This document shows, in pieces, positions 24,884 through 34,178 of a stretch of 64,000 nt of DNA (its first letter is position 1; the number at the start of each line of letters is the position of its first letter). The notes below the pieces were generated by a model. The model worked only from the letters and a program-made list of their open reading frames with translations. It did not search any database and had not been told where the DNA came from. The DNA lies in assembly GCF_000304355.2 (NCBI RefSeq), contig NC_018227.2:1116001-1180000 (forward strand), in the 5' to 3' direction. The DNA is from Methanoculleus bourgensis MS2. Its GTDB lineage: Archaea > Halobacteriota > Methanomicrobia > Methanomicrobiales > Methanoculleaceae. The position numbers and the translations under genes are program-made.

Positions 24884-26047
24884 TTAAGTTGGTTTATAAT
24901 GAAGCAACTGGAACACCTGGAACGCTATTGCCACGAGCGGCGGTATATATGCCACGAAGATCTTGATTGCTGTCCCGACATTGATCCCACTGCAATCTGA
25001 ATGCCACCGCAGTAATTTTTCCCGTTCGTTACTGAGGATCTCGACAACCGATTTCAGGTTGTTTATTTCTTCCTCTGGAATATCTAACTCGTCAGGCGAA
25101 ATAGCGAAGAGTTTTTTCTGGAACACGCGATACCTCTCATTTATGCCCATTATCCGCTCTTCAATCTTCTTCAAGCAAAAGGAGCAGAGCCTATTCAACC
25201 CAATGACAGTTAAAACAACTCCTAAAATTGAAAAGAGCGATAATACACAGAATTCTGCAATGGCGCGAGAGTAAGGACGAAATAATCCATGGCCAAGGGC
25301 ATGAGTAATAAAACTGGGCAGTAAAGAGATGTGACCGATCATCAGCATTGTAATGCTCATCAAAAATACATAGAGAATGCTGAATAAATACTTCTTAACC
25401 GGAGAAAGGCCCCCGACCCGATCAGGACAATAGATATCAACGATATCGTATATCCCGTACCTGGCGTTCTTGATCTCCCCAATTGCAGATACCATACTGA
25501 TGAGGATCCATAGAATTGCCCCAAGTAGAACATAATTGGTGAAAATCACCCCATAAATAAAAATATCGTATAGGACCCTTGACAAGATACTTGATGGCGA
25601 TATGGACGTCAGAGATAAGAGGTTTATATTGCCCATCAGAAAGTTGATGGTATATATAATGATAAACGGCGAAAGGAATGCGGCGATGAATGTGATAAAG
25701 TACTTACTATTATACAGAATCCGCTTCACCGCTGTATACGGACTATCATCACCTTGGTAACAGGTCGTTGACGGAAAATCATCCTTAAATACCCTGTTTA
25801 GCTGGGAAAGAAGATATAATATACCAATGAGCTGGAACCCGATTGCTCCACTCCGCAAAGCGAATGCAATGGCATCATACAACTCCACCAGCGAACCAAA
25901 AATCGTTATGATAAATCCGCAGTATATCAAAAAAACGAGGAGAGTAATGGTAATTGCGATACATATCTGTTTTTTAGACAGATATAAGAGCATCAGGACT
26001 CTCCACCTTTTCAGACATATTTTGCCGGCAACATAAATTCGTCTCAA
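24884..26047 (-). CDS. Multi-pass membrane protein, unknown function
   Basis: A protein of up to 387 residues (ATG 26045-26047; MLLYLSKKQ at residue 19 is another possible start). Predicted membrane segments include ICIAITITLLVFLIYCGFII, AFALRSGAIGFQLIGILYLL, FITFIAAFLSPFIIIYTINF, FTNYVLLGAILWILISMV, LFSILYVFLMSITMLMIG, FCVLSLFSILGVVLTVIGL and a last one near the C-terminus (AYIPPLVAIAFQVFQLL). A cytoplasmic charged loop (KKIEERIMGINERYRVFQKK...SNEREKLLRWH) precedes it. It overlaps the preceding PEGA gene by 4 bases, so the two are co-translated. AT-rich: probably acquired. Confidence 0.65.
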   Translation of the reverse strand: MRRIYVAGKICLKRWRVLMLLYLSKKQICIAITITLLVFLIYCGFIITIFGSLVELYDAIAFALRSGAIGFQLIGILYLLSQLNRVFKDDFPSTTCYQGDDSPYTAVKRILYNSKYFITFIAAFLSPFIIIYTINFLMGNINLLSLTSISPSSILSRVLYDIFIYGVIFTNYVLLGAILWILISMVSAIGEIKNARYGIYDIVDIYCPDRVGGLSPVKKYLFSILYVFLMSITMLMIGHISLLPSFITHALGHGLFRPYSRAIAEFCVLSLFSILGVVLTVIGLNRLCSFCLKKIEERIMGINERYRVFQKKLFAISPDELDIPEEEINNLKSVVEILSNEREKLLRWHSDCSGINVGTAIKIFVAYIPPLVAIAFQVFQLLHYKPT

Positions 26048-27645
26048 TCCATCCCGTTCATTTCAGGGTTCAGGGTAACATTGACCACATTAGCCAGCCC
26101 AGACGGTTTCATGGTTGTGCTGTTGGGTTGATAGCCTTCAAGGGTTACCTCAATCGGATAGTCACTGGCAGGCAGGTCAGCCACAGTAATCAGCGTAGTC
26201 CCGTAATGCGCTCCACCTATTGAGACATTCGCACCCCGCGGGACTGAGTCTACGGTTATATCAATTGGTGGAATGCCGGCGATATCATAGTGGGGAGCGC
26301 TGGGTCCAGCAGGCACCTCTTGTTCGAGGTTTACCACATATGTCATCGATGCGGAAATACCAAGCGTCGCCATATAAGGCCTGAAGCCTTTCTTTACAAA
26401 CTTGATATGACAACTGCCAGGTCGATCGAAGGATAACGTCGATGGTGTACGCCCCCATGGCACGTTGTTTACGTAGACATCAGCCCCCTGGGGGATGGAG
26501 TTTAACTGGACTGTATAAATTTGAGGTGCGGTTTTTGATTTATTTTCTAGCGTGCATAAGTAAATCTCAGAGTTGCCGGTGCAGTTATCGGACCAGACGA
26601 TCTGGTTGGCAGATATCTGCGGGGGGGTCGGGAAGGCGTTGTCGTTTATGATCTGTGTTTCAATCTGTGTTGATAAATCATATACATAGATCTCAATATT
26701 ACCACTTCGGTTATCAGTCCAAACAATAAAATCACCGGAAATATCTGGCCAGATTTGATTTACTGAGTCATTTGTGATCCAGGTTGTATTGCCAGATGAG
26801 ATGTTGTAGCAGCAGATATCATAATTTGTATCTCTCAATTCTGCCCATACAATATGGTCTCCTGATACTCTCGGGTATTCTCGAACAGCAGGGTAATCGG
26901 TGACCCGTCTCCGCTCACCTGAGGTAAGATTGTGGAGAAAGACGTTTTCGTATCCTTCCTTGGTTTTTTCTAGCCAGACAATTAAGTTGCCTGAGGTTGA
27001 CGGGGAAATCTGATCAGCTGGGGAGGTAGTTATCTGCTCTTCATCCCAGGATGAGAGATTAAAGTAGAAAATATTCATGTTCCCGTTCAGGCTGTCCTGC
27101 CAGACGACTCCGTTATTCGACATGCTTAACGTCGGCATATAATCAAATATTGCATACTCTGATGGACGACCCATCCACAATAGCATGGCATGGAGGCTGG
27201 TAACCTGAACGGTTGTGTCATTAAGAATGTCATATACACAGACGGAGTTGTTTTGATTCTCAACCCAGCCAATCCAGTTGTCGGATATCTCTGGAAATGT
27301 CCAGAAGGGGGAACAATCAAGGATTCTTTTCTCGGACCTGTTTGCAATGTCGTATAAATACAGCCCGCCTCCGTCACTCTCATTTTCAAATCCTATCCAT
27401 ACTATCCAGTTACCTGATATACGCGGGGACACTTGTTCTCCTGTCTGGTTAGTTACCTGCACTACCTGGAGGTTGCTTATGTTATCCCCGGTCTGGGTGG
27501 CCATTGAAAATGCGGGGTTCCAGCCGTCGACTGAAGAGACATTACCAGTGGAACCGGGCTGTATGCCCTGCGCGATCATGGAGATCGCCGCTATGAGGAG
27601 AAACAATCCGGCAATGCGGCAAATTTTGGTCATGCCGTTCTTCAC
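26044..27645 (-). CDS. Exported beta-propeller (TolB-like) protein with C-terminal PEGA domains
   Basis: A 533-residue protein. The N-terminus has a hydrophobic signal segment (KICRIAGLFLLIAAISMIAQ). About residues 55-380 hold six or more repeats of the form [IV]SGNWIVWxxxxxGxxxIYLYDI, for example GNLIVWLEKTKEGYENVFLH and GDFIVWTDNRSGNIEIYVYD, the TolB/DPP-like propeller blade. Residues about 380-530 hold two PEGA modules (SIPQGADVYVNNVPWGRTP; SVPRGANVSIGGAHYGTT). No membrane anchor at the C-terminus is visible. Probably cell-surface binding or architecture; overlapped 4 bases by the membrane protein gene that follows. Confidence 0.82.
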   Translation of the reverse strand: MKNGMTKICRIAGLFLLIAAISMIAQGIQPGSTGNVSSVDGWNPAFSMATQTGDNISNLQVVQVTNQTGEQVSPRISGNWIVWIGFENESDGGGLYLYDIANRSEKRILDCSPFWTFPEISDNWIGWVENQNNSVCVYDILNDTTVQVTSLHAMLLWMGRPSEYAIFDYMPTLSMSNNGVVWQDSLNGNMNIFYFNLSSWDEEQITTSPADQISPSTSGNLIVWLEKTKEGYENVFLHNLTSGERRRVTDYPAVREYPRVSGDHIVWAELRDTNYDICCYNISSGNTTWITNDSVNQIWPDISGDFIVWTDNRSGNIEIYVYDLSTQIETQIINDNAFPTPPQISANQIVWSDNCTGNSEIYLCTLENKSKTAPQIYTVQLNSIPQGADVYVNNVPWGRTPSTLSFDRPGSCHIKFVKKGFRPYMATLGISASMTYVVNLEQEVPAGPSAPHYDIAGIPPIDITVDSVPRGANVSIGGAHYGTTLITVADLPASDYPIEVTLEGYQPNSTTMKPSGLANVVNVTLNPEMNGMD

Positions 27646-27861
27646 CAGCCCTGGCTATATTCCTCTTATTATAAACCTATCTCAATAAATTCAGGATGAC
27701 GCGTAAGTGCTACTGAATTATCTTGATAGTAACTTACGCGGGTCATAATTCTCTTCGCCGACTTGAATCTGCGAGAAAACATCAAACATGGAGTTAACCC
27801 GTCCGGATTGGGGCGATAGATGAAAGGGTACTGACAAGAGAGACCGCTCTACCACTCCCGT
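27646..27861. other. Short intergenic with inverted repeat resembling IS ends
   Basis: GCGTAAGTGCTA near 27702 and TAGTAACTTACGC near 27731 form an imperfect inverted repeat and resemble, imperfectly, the 13-base ends of the IS at 1135-2218. They may be leftover ends of a related element. Confidence 0.3.
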
Positions 27862-28221
27862 TCACCTTTTTATAACAATCTTCATCGGTGAGACATTTCG
27901 CTTCGCCTGGGCTGGCCCGGTACCAGTCGCACTGTGCGAGGGAGTGACTCTCCGGATCTCATAACCTGACCGGAGGAGGTCGAGAAAGATCGCCTGGTAT
28001 GCGCCCATCTCACATAACTCAAGGTGGTAGCGGTGCACCGTCGATTTCGTACCGTACTTCGCCGGGACATCCGCCCAGGTGCACCCAGTGGAGAGGACGT
28101 ACAGGATACCGTTGAACAACCTGCGGGGGTCACACCGGGGTCGGCCGACGTGCGGCTTCGTTGAAGGGAGATGGCTCTGGACGATCGCCCAGAGGTCATC
28201 ATCAATTTCCCGGAATACCAT
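27862..28221 (-). pseudogene. IS5-family transposase, N-terminal part (DUF4096) only
   Basis: 119 codons from ATG 28219-28221: FREIDDDLWAIVQSHLP, GRPRCDPRRLFNGILYVLST, GCTWADVPAKYGTKSTVHRY, which is the DNA-binding front half of IS5-type transposases (DUF4096). After SGYEIRRVTPSHSATGTGPA, QAKRNVS the DDE catalytic half is missing. The element is therefore truncated and cannot move by itself. Inverted repeats were not identified. Confidence 0.8.
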
Positions 28222-28431
28222 GACCCTGGGTATTATCTGTGAGTTATTATAATTTTAGCAAACTAAGATGAGGCTGATCATGAACCCCCGCTTAAAACGG
28301 AGATCAGATCGTTCTTCGAGATACTCGATCTGATACTCCCATAGTAAATTCAGACCTCGCAGAATTTGAGACCATACAAAAAGCGTCGATGCGCACCCTC
28401 ATCCACACGGCCTATCCACCCCATATTCTGC
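28222..28431. other. Intergenic with hairpin
   Basis: Contains a 9-base inverted repeat (ATCAGATCG and CGATCTGAT, about 28302-28335) that may be a terminator or a decayed element end. Confidence 0.3.
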
Positions 28432-28703
28432 CTAGTAGAGCATTTCATCTAAAATTTCCCATGAAAACCGCCCCGATATGGTGAGTGGGAGACCCCCTGC
28501 TCTGGTGCATCGTGCCCGGGGTCCGGCTTGTGGGGGGAGGGGGCTCGCCCCCTCCCCTGCCCCCACCCCCCGGGTGATAGCCACCACGGTCCACTGCTCG
28601 GGCGAGCCCGGGGAATGGGTCGTGTTCATGGGTACCATCGCCTCACGCGAGGGGCTGGCGATCCGCATCAGGACCCGCAACATAAGGTGAAACGGTCCAC
28701 TAG
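28432..28703. repeat. Non-coding MITE-like unit bounded by CTAG inverted repeats (single copy)
   Basis: Left end CTAGTAGAGCATTTCATCT (28432-28450) and right end AAGGTGAAACGGTCCACTAG (28684-28703) are inverted relatives of about 22 bases. The interior is GC-rich with a strong palindrome (GGGGGAGGGGGCGAGC region) and has no credible gene. Same family as the arrays at 33161-34023 and 35640-36400: all share the ends and interior blocks such as CATCAGGACCCGCAACATAA. Confidence 0.75.
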
Positions 28704-28931
28704 AGTTATCGCGCCCAAACCCGGCCTATCGATACCCCGTCTCTGCTGCGACCGATTGGCCGCCCCCCTCATGAGAGCCTTCATACCCGCTCCGAGATGA
28801 GTCGCACAAAAAGGAGTGGGTCAGCATGCAACCCAACGTGGTAACGGCTCCCCGTCTATTGTGCCGGGGTCGCGCCGGAGGCCCGTGGCACTACCCTGCC
28901 GGGTCTCCGGCAAGGGCTGCTACTCTGTGTT

Positions 28932-29432
28932 CTACCGTGCCGGTGCCGCACGCTTCTGTGATGCCCGGCTCTCCACAAGTTCCTCGAGAAGGTCCATAAT
29001 CTCGACCATCTCTTCCTTCATCCCTGACTGGAGCATCGCATCGCGGTCCTCGACTGTCTGGAAGGCCAGATGGGTCGTCATCCTCGTCCTGTCTTCGAGG
29101 TCCTCGAACGTATCCGTCTCAAGCAGGACATGGCCCGGCATGGCTTCGTACTCGAAGGTGTAGATAAGCCGCTTGGGCTGCGTAACCTCGTGGAAAAAGC
29201 CACGAAATGCATACTCGTTGCCCTCGGCGTCACGCTGGACGATGCGCCACAGACCGCCCGGTCTCGCGTCCATCTTCTCGACCGTAGTCTTGAAGCTCTT
29301 TGGCCCCCACCACTGTGATACCAGCTCCGGGTCCGTGCACGCCTCCCATACGATCTGGCGCGGCGCATCAAAGACACCCGTGGCGATGATCGTCGATCTT
29401 CCCGGTTCAGCGGTAATTTTCATCTCTACCAT
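28932..29432 (-). CDS. SRPBCC (AHSA1-type) domain protein
   Basis: A 166-residue protein beginning after AGGAGGAGAAACCGAT, a strong ribosome site. The START/Bet v1-like fold signature is clear: VFDAPRQIVWEACTDPELVS, QWWGPKSFKTTVEKMDARPG, GLWRIVQRDAEGNEYAFRG, then a helix GMKEEMVEIMDLLEELVESR. Proteins of the AHSA1 group are small hydrophobic-ligand or cochaperone-like domains; the ligand is unknown. Single gene, no operon. Ordinary length for the family. Confidence 0.88.
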   Translation of the reverse strand: MVEMKITAEPGRSTIIATGVFDAPRQIVWEACTDPELVSQWWGPKSFKTTVEKMDARPGGLWRIVQRDAEGNEYAFRGFFHEVTQPKRLIYTFEYEAMPGHVLLETDTFEDLEDRTRMTTHLAFQTVEDRDAMLQSGMKEEMVEIMDLLEELVESRASQKRAAPAR

Positions 29433-29639
29433 ATCGGTTTCTCCTCCTCTGTTTTTCGGGTTCCAGATCCCTCCCTGCTAAAAATACTTTCCCGTGCGGC
29501 AACGTGCAGGGCGTCTCCTGCCCCCATATTCCCCGCGGGCTGAAGAATGAAGTTGATTGCGCTCGCCGCTCACTTCAGGAATAACATCAGTGCCGGATAC
29601 CGGTAAAACAGTGCCGGGGCTCAAGAACCCCGTCCCCAG

Positions 29640-29712
29640 TACCCCCGGGCGGATTCGAACCGCCGTCGCCGGATCCAAAGTCCTGCATGATTGACCTCTA
29701 CACTACGGGGGT
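29640..29712 (-). tRNA. tRNA-Gln (anticodon TTG)
   Basis: On the minus strand: acceptor ACCCCCG paired with CGGGGGT plus discriminator A, D arm beginning AGTGTAGAGGTCAATCAT, anticodon loop CTTTGGA (TTG), T arm GGCGG-TTCGAAT-CCGCC. CCA not encoded. The anticodon stem has one apparent mismatch. A TATA-like GATATAATCC lies upstream on the same strand at about 29776-29785. Confidence 0.88.
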
Positions 29713-29800
29713 AAGAAATGAACCCGGGGTCTCGCAGGGGTACCCCGGGTGTCCACCTATCATTAGGTTCGCGGGATTATATCGGTTTTGTAGGTGCCAC

Positions 29801-31153
29801 TCATGCCCGCTCGAAGTCGTCCTCGAACCTGACGATATCGTCCTCGCCGGTATACTCCCCGATCTGCACCTCGATCAGTTCGAGCGGCAGGAGGCCGGGG
29901 TTCGCGAGCCGGTGGACCGTCCCTGCCGGGACAAAGGTGGACTCACCGTTCCTGAGGAGGTAGGTCGCATCCCCGTTCGTCACCTCGGCACAGCCGGTGA
30001 CAACCACCCAGTGCTCGGAGCGGTGGTGGTGCATCTGCAGCGACAGCCGCCGCTTCGGGGGGACGGTGACCCGCTTGATCTTGTACGACCGCCCCTCCTC
30101 AAGGTTCGTGTAGGAGCCCCAGGGCCGGTGGACCCGCGTGTGGAAGAGCGCCCGTGAATCCCCCTTCTCGCGAAGCGCCTTTGCGATCTCGCCTACCCGC
30201 TGGGCCTCGTCCCGGGTGGCGACCAGGATTGCGTCTTTTGTCTCGACGATGGCAAGGTCATGGATGCCGACGGTGGCGACCAGTCGATCGGCGACGATCA
30301 GGTTCCTGGAGGAGTCGATCCCGATATGCTCGCCCCTGACGGCGTTTGCGTCCCCGCTCTTCGGCAGGACGGCATAGAGCGCGTCAAAGTTCCCCAGGTC
30401 GTTCCAGTCGGCATCGAGCGGCACAACCGCCGCCCGCCGGGTCTTCTCCATGATCCCGTAGTCGATGGAGAGGGCGGGGGTTGCATCGTATGCCTCCTCG
30501 ACCGGGCGCTCAAACGCTCTTACCACCTCGGGTGCGCAGGTTTCGCACTCGGCAAGGAAGAGGTCGGCGTCAAAACAGAACATACCGGAGTTCCAGAGGT
30601 AGCCATCGGTGATATACCGCCCGGCGGTTTCAGGGTCAGGCTTCTCCACGAAGGCGTCCACGAGCGACCCCTCCCCCAGGGACTTGCCCGGGCGGATATA
30701 GCCGTATCCGGTGTGGGGCGAGGTCGGCCGCACCCCGAAGACCACGAGGTAGTCCTTTGCAAGCCGTTCCGCCCGGAGGAAGGCCTCCTGGAACGGCCCG
30801 TTTGCGCTGATCAGGTGGTCCGAGGGGAGCACCGCGACCGTATCGGAGCCGTCTTCCCGGGTGACCTCCCGAACACCGTAGTAGATCGCGGGCAGGGTGT
30901 TCCTGCCTACCGGCTCCACGAGAACCCGGCAGTCGCACCCGATAGTGGCAAGCTGGTCCCTGACCAGGAACCGGTGGTCCGTGTTGGTGACGATGGCGAT
31001 CTCTTGCGGGGAGGAGAAGAGGAGCGACCTCTTCACTGTCTTCTGGAAGAGTGATTCGTCATCGACCAGCGGGATAAACTGTTTCGGGTAGTGTTCCCTC
31101 GAGAGCGGGAAGAGGCGGGTGCCGCTCCCGCCTGCAAGAATAAGTGTCTTCAT
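29801..31153 (-). CDS. Mannose-1-phosphate guanylyltransferase / mannose-6-phosphate isomerase (ManC/AlgA type)
   Basis: A 450-residue protein from ATG 31151-31153, chosen because the domain starts MKTLILAGGSGTRLFPLSRE, the nucleotidyltransferase signature (GGSGTRLFPLSR). Residues about 1-280 are the GDP-mannose pyrophosphorylase domain (LVEPVGRNTLPAIYYG, VAVLPSDHLI, YIRPG, DYGIMEKT); residues about 330-445 are the cupin isomerase domain (HRPWGSYTNLEEGRSYKIKR, LSLQMHHHRSEHWVVV, GTVHRLANPG). It makes GDP-mannose for surface glycans. It lies with a TPR gene and a UDP-sugar epimerase on the same strand. Full length, intact. Confidence 0.93.
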   Translation of the reverse strand: MKTLILAGGSGTRLFPLSREHYPKQFIPLVDDESLFQKTVKRSLLFSSPQEIAIVTNTDHRFLVRDQLATIGCDCRVLVEPVGRNTLPAIYYGVREVTREDGSDTVAVLPSDHLISANGPFQEAFLRAERLAKDYLVVFGVRPTSPHTGYGYIRPGKSLGEGSLVDAFVEKPDPETAGRYITDGYLWNSGMFCFDADLFLAECETCAPEVVRAFERPVEEAYDATPALSIDYGIMEKTRRAAVVPLDADWNDLGNFDALYAVLPKSGDANAVRGEHIGIDSSRNLIVADRLVATVGIHDLAIVETKDAILVATRDEAQRVGEIAKALREKGDSRALFHTRVHRPWGSYTNLEEGRSYKIKRVTVPPKRRLSLQMHHHRSEHWVVVTGCAEVTNGDATYLLRNGESTFVPAGTVHRLANPGLLPLELIEVQIGEYTGEDDIVRFEDDFERA

Positions 31154-31337
31154 GAGGATCGACTCCGTGCCGCAGGCACTCGTTTGTATTCTATTGCAGC
31201 AGGGTGGATAAAAACATAAGGTCTCCGCGATGATCCGGGCAAACCGGGTGATGAGCGGCCGATCATATCGCACCAGGCGGTGTATCGGCACCCTGTCGCG
31301 TTCCTTGCCCGGCCCTGCAAAAAGAGAGAGTTCCTCC

Positions 31338-31781
31338 TCACGCCCGGGTCATCGTCAGATTTCCGGGGTAGAGCGCCCGGGCCTGCGGGTCGAGATCCTC
31401 TGCGACCGCAAGAGCCATCTCAGCCTCCCGGTACTTCCCGAGCCTCCCAAGCACCATGCCGTAGGTGACCCAGGCGAAGATGCACAACCGGTCGAGGGCG
31501 AGCGCCCGGATGCAGGCGAGCACCGCTTCCTGGGGGCGGCCGAGCCTGGTGAGGATCACTGCACGGTTGTTCCAGGCGTAGACGTCATTGTTGTCACAGA
31601 GGAGCGCCGCACTGAATGCGGCCAGCGCCTCCTCGTAGCGGCCCTGCCGTTCGAGCGTCACGCCCATGTTGTTCAGGGCCGCTGATTCATGCAGGTTCCC
31701 CGCTGTTACGTCGTTGTACGCCCGTAACGCATCTCCATCATCCTCTTTACGGGGAGACTCCGGTATAACCAATCTGGGCAT
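31338..31781 (-). CDS. TPR-repeat protein
   Basis: A 147-residue protein from ATG 31779-31781 (PRLVIPESPRKEDD follows); the frame extends further upstream but that part looks non-coding. Three tetratricopeptide repeats are visible: AALNNMGVTLERQGRYEEAL, VYAWNNRAVILTRLGRPQEA and IFAWVTYGMVLGRLGKYREA. TPRs make protein-protein contacts. It has no signal peptide, and it lies between two nucleotide-sugar genes but with gaps of over 130 bases on both sides, so a link to glycan synthesis is only positional. Confidence 0.8.
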   Translation of the reverse strand: MPRLVIPESPRKEDDGDALRAYNDVTAGNLHESAALNNMGVTLERQGRYEEALAAFSAALLCDNNDVYAWNNRAVILTRLGRPQEAVLACIRALALDRLCIFAWVTYGMVLGRLGKYREAEMALAVAEDLDPQARALYPGNLTMTRA

Positions 31782-31916
31782 ACGAATGTTACCTCGGACT
31801 CCATACCGCGGAGCAAAGATATATAGGTTCCTGCAGATCCTGCTCCAGGATTGGAGCAATCCGGGATCGGCCTGCAGGCTGCCCTCCGGGGAGGATTATG
31901 GATCATCGCGCCCCGG

Positions 31917-32849
31917 TCAACCGCTGCGGTCCCGGAACCATGTTACCGTCTTGTAGAGCCCCTCATCGAGCGTGCAGCCGGGGGAGAAACCAAATGCGTC
32001 CCTGGCCCGGGAGATATCTGCGAGCGAGTCCCGCACATCCCCCGGCCGCGGGGGTTCATATAGCGGCCGGCGGTGTATGCCGGTGATCTCCGAGAGGACG
32101 GACGCAAGTTCGTTGAGGCTGATCCGCCGCCCCCCGGCGATATTGAAGACGCCTGAGGCGTCGCTTTCCATCGCGAGGATGTTTGCCCTGACGACATCCC
32201 CGACAAAGATGAAGTCCCGGGTCTGCTCCCCGTCGCCGTAGATGGTCGGTGGTTTCTCGTCGAGCAGCCGGGTGATGAACTTCGGGATCACGGCCGCGTA
32301 CTCGGACTTGGGGTCCTGCCGGGGGCCGAAGACGTTGAAGTAGCGCAAGAATACTGTCCTGATACCGTAGAGGTCGGCGAAGACCTTCCCATAGTATTCG
32401 CCCGCAAGTTTCGAGACCGCGTAGGGGGAGAGCGGTGTCGGCGCCATCGTCTCACATTTGGGGAAGGTCGGGTCGTCGCCGTAGATTGCAGAGGTGGACG
32501 CCGCCACGACCGCCGGAACGCCGCACTCCTTTGCGGCCCAGAGGACATTCATGGTTCCGCCAACATTTACTGCGTTCGTCTCCCGGGGCATCTCCACGGA
32601 GCGGGGCACAGAGGCGATTGCCGCCTGGTGGAAGATGCCGTCCGCCCCGGCAAAGGCATCGATGAGCAGGTCAAAGTCGGTGACGCTCCCCTCGACGAAC
32701 GTCACCCCCGGATGGTCGATGAGGTTCTTGAGGTTCTCACGCCGCCCGGTGGAGAGGTCGTCGATGATCACGACCTCGTGGTCGCGTGCCAGCCGCTCTG
32801 CGAGGTTGGAGCCGATGAACCCGGCCCCGCCCGTGACGATGTAGCGCAT
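31917..32849 (-). CDS. NAD-dependent nucleotide-sugar epimerase (UDP-glucose/UDP-GlcNAc 4-epimerase type)
   Basis: A 310-residue extended-SDR protein. It has the Rossmann glycine motif TGGAGFIGSNLAERL at the N-terminus, IDDLSTGRREN after strand 2, the catalytic YAVSK (Tyr, Lys) near residue 146, with AASTSAIYGDD supplying the catalytic Ser/Thr, and the substrate part RYFNVFGPRQDP plus YGDGEQTRDFIFVGDVV. Such enzymes interconvert UDP-glucose/galactose or UDP-GlcNAc/GalNAc; which one cannot be decided here. Probably feeds surface glycan or N-glycan synthesis together with the ManC-type gene. Intact. Confidence 0.9.
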   Translation of the reverse strand: MRYIVTGGAGFIGSNLAERLARDHEVVIIDDLSTGRRENLKNLIDHPGVTFVEGSVTDFDLLIDAFAGADGIFHQAAIASVPRSVEMPRETNAVNVGGTMNVLWAAKECGVPAVVAASTSAIYGDDPTFPKCETMAPTPLSPYAVSKLAGEYYGKVFADLYGIRTVFLRYFNVFGPRQDPKSEYAAVIPKFITRLLDEKPPTIYGDGEQTRDFIFVGDVVRANILAMESDASGVFNIAGGRRISLNELASVLSEITGIHRRPLYEPPRPGDVRDSLADISRARDAFGFSPGCTLDEGLYKTVTWFRDRSG

Positions 32850-33160
32850 ACCGGTATGGTTAGGCGCTCCAGCGATTTGAGCGTTGCCGGAGGTGCCGGA
32901 GGTATAGCAGCATGGGGTGTATGGGGGTGGGATCTCTGGTGGGTAGCCGTGCCTGGATGTAGTGAACCGGCTGCCGGGGATGAGGATCAGTGCGTTTGCT
33001 GCAGGTCCTACAGCTGGTATGCTGGCCTTTCCCGGAGCTGGAGTTTATGAAATATCAATGTTCACGCTCCTGGAGCGGGGCTTCCTTTGGGGGAGGGGGA
33101 GTGATGTCTACCACGGTCCACTGTCCGGGCCGCCCCTGAAAAACTGGGGTCCGGTCTACT
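32850..33160. other. Intergenic stretch preceding the repeat array
   Basis: No gene seen. The end (GTGATGTCTACCACGGTCCAC, 33102-33122) is related to interior blocks of the CTAG-unit family, so a decayed unit may begin here. Confidence 0.4.
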
Positions 33161-34023
33161 CTAGTTCATTGTATCACCTTATTTCCGAAGATTTTGATGC
33201 GTGAGATGTAACGTCAATAACCACATGTAAAGACGGCAATACGACCTCACGCGGAAGCACGCGGGAGGGCGCGAAGAGGGACAGGGGGGACCCCCGAGGA
33301 TCTCTAAATTTAAGATGACAACGAGCAGTAGTGGACCATTTCACCCTATCTTGAGGGTGCGTGGGAGTGATCGCCAGCCGCACGCGAAGGCGCGAAGAGC
33401 GCGAAGGGTTCCGGTTGGGAGGAGCTACACAGACTTCGCGTCTTCGCGAACTTCCGCGTAAGGCGATACTGCATAGGCAGAATTAGATGAAATGCTTCAC
33501 TAGTGCTCGTTGTCCTCTTCAATGTAGAGATCTCCCGTCTCTCTTCGCGCACTTCTGCGTGAGACGTTGGTACTCTCGATTACCCCTCACGCGAAGCCGC
33601 GAAGCACACGAAGGGGTGTTGCAGGGGATTATACCGAACTTCGCGTGGCTTTCCGCGTGAGACCAGAGTGCCCATCCCGGCACGTTCCAAAAATCTCTAA
33701 AATAAGATGACACGGTGCACTAGTAGACCATTGCATCTTATTTTGCGGGTTCCGGTGCAGATCACCAGCCTCTCGCAGAAAGCCGTGCGGGAGCATTCAT
33801 GGGGCAGAGCGAGAGGCTGTACGCAGAAAAACACTCCATTCCCCAGGCTCTCACCCCATGCTGTGGACCGTGGTGGCTATCACCCTGGGGGGGTGGGGGC
33901 AGGGGAGGGGGCTCGCCCCCCCCGCACGGAAGCCATGCCCGGGGCACAAACAGAGCCATGATTCCCCCACCCGCCAGACCTGGGCAGTTTTCATGGGAAA
34001 TGTTAGCTGAAACGCTCTACTAG
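33161..34023. repeat. Tandem array of about four non-coding units joined at CTAG-centred palindromes
   Basis: Unit junctions lie at CTAG 33161, TAG 33329 (degenerate), CTAG 33500, CTAG 33720 and CTAG 34020. At a junction the arms read AAGATGA-N-ACGGTCCACTAG followed by CTAGTGGACCATTTCACCTTAT or a variant, making an imperfect palindrome of about 46 bases. The units of 160-300 bases hold no credible gene. Two kinds of interior occur: runs of the CGCGAAG theme (for example GCGAAGAGCGCGAAGG) with its complement, and GC-rich blocks containing GGGCACAAACAGAGCCATGA. Confidence 0.75.
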
Positions 34024-34063
34024 CGCCGCGGTAACTCTCTGGTTTGGGCAGTTACCGCGGCGC
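34023..34063. terminator. Perfect 14-base-stem hairpin at the end of the repeat array
   Basis: GCGCCGCGGTAACT (34023-34036) and AGTTACCGCGGCGC (34050-34063) are perfectly complementary around a 13-base loop. It abuts the final CTAG of the array and lies about 115 bases beyond the xerA stop, so it could end the xerA transcript, although there is no T-run. It may instead be a protein-binding or recombination site. Confidence 0.55.
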
Positions 34064-34178
34064 AGCGAATATCACCACAGGGGGCTGCCGGGACCACCCC
34101 GGCCGGTCAGCGCCTCAGATAGAACGCCTGTTGGTATATAGCATCATACGGTTTATTGGGATCGCCCGGCGGCCCGGA

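Noticed and set aside
27662-27760. A complete second copy of the 1135-2218 IS
   Set aside because: Only weak likeness of the ends is seen and no matching transposase is present; the neighbouring transposase fragment is of IS5 type.
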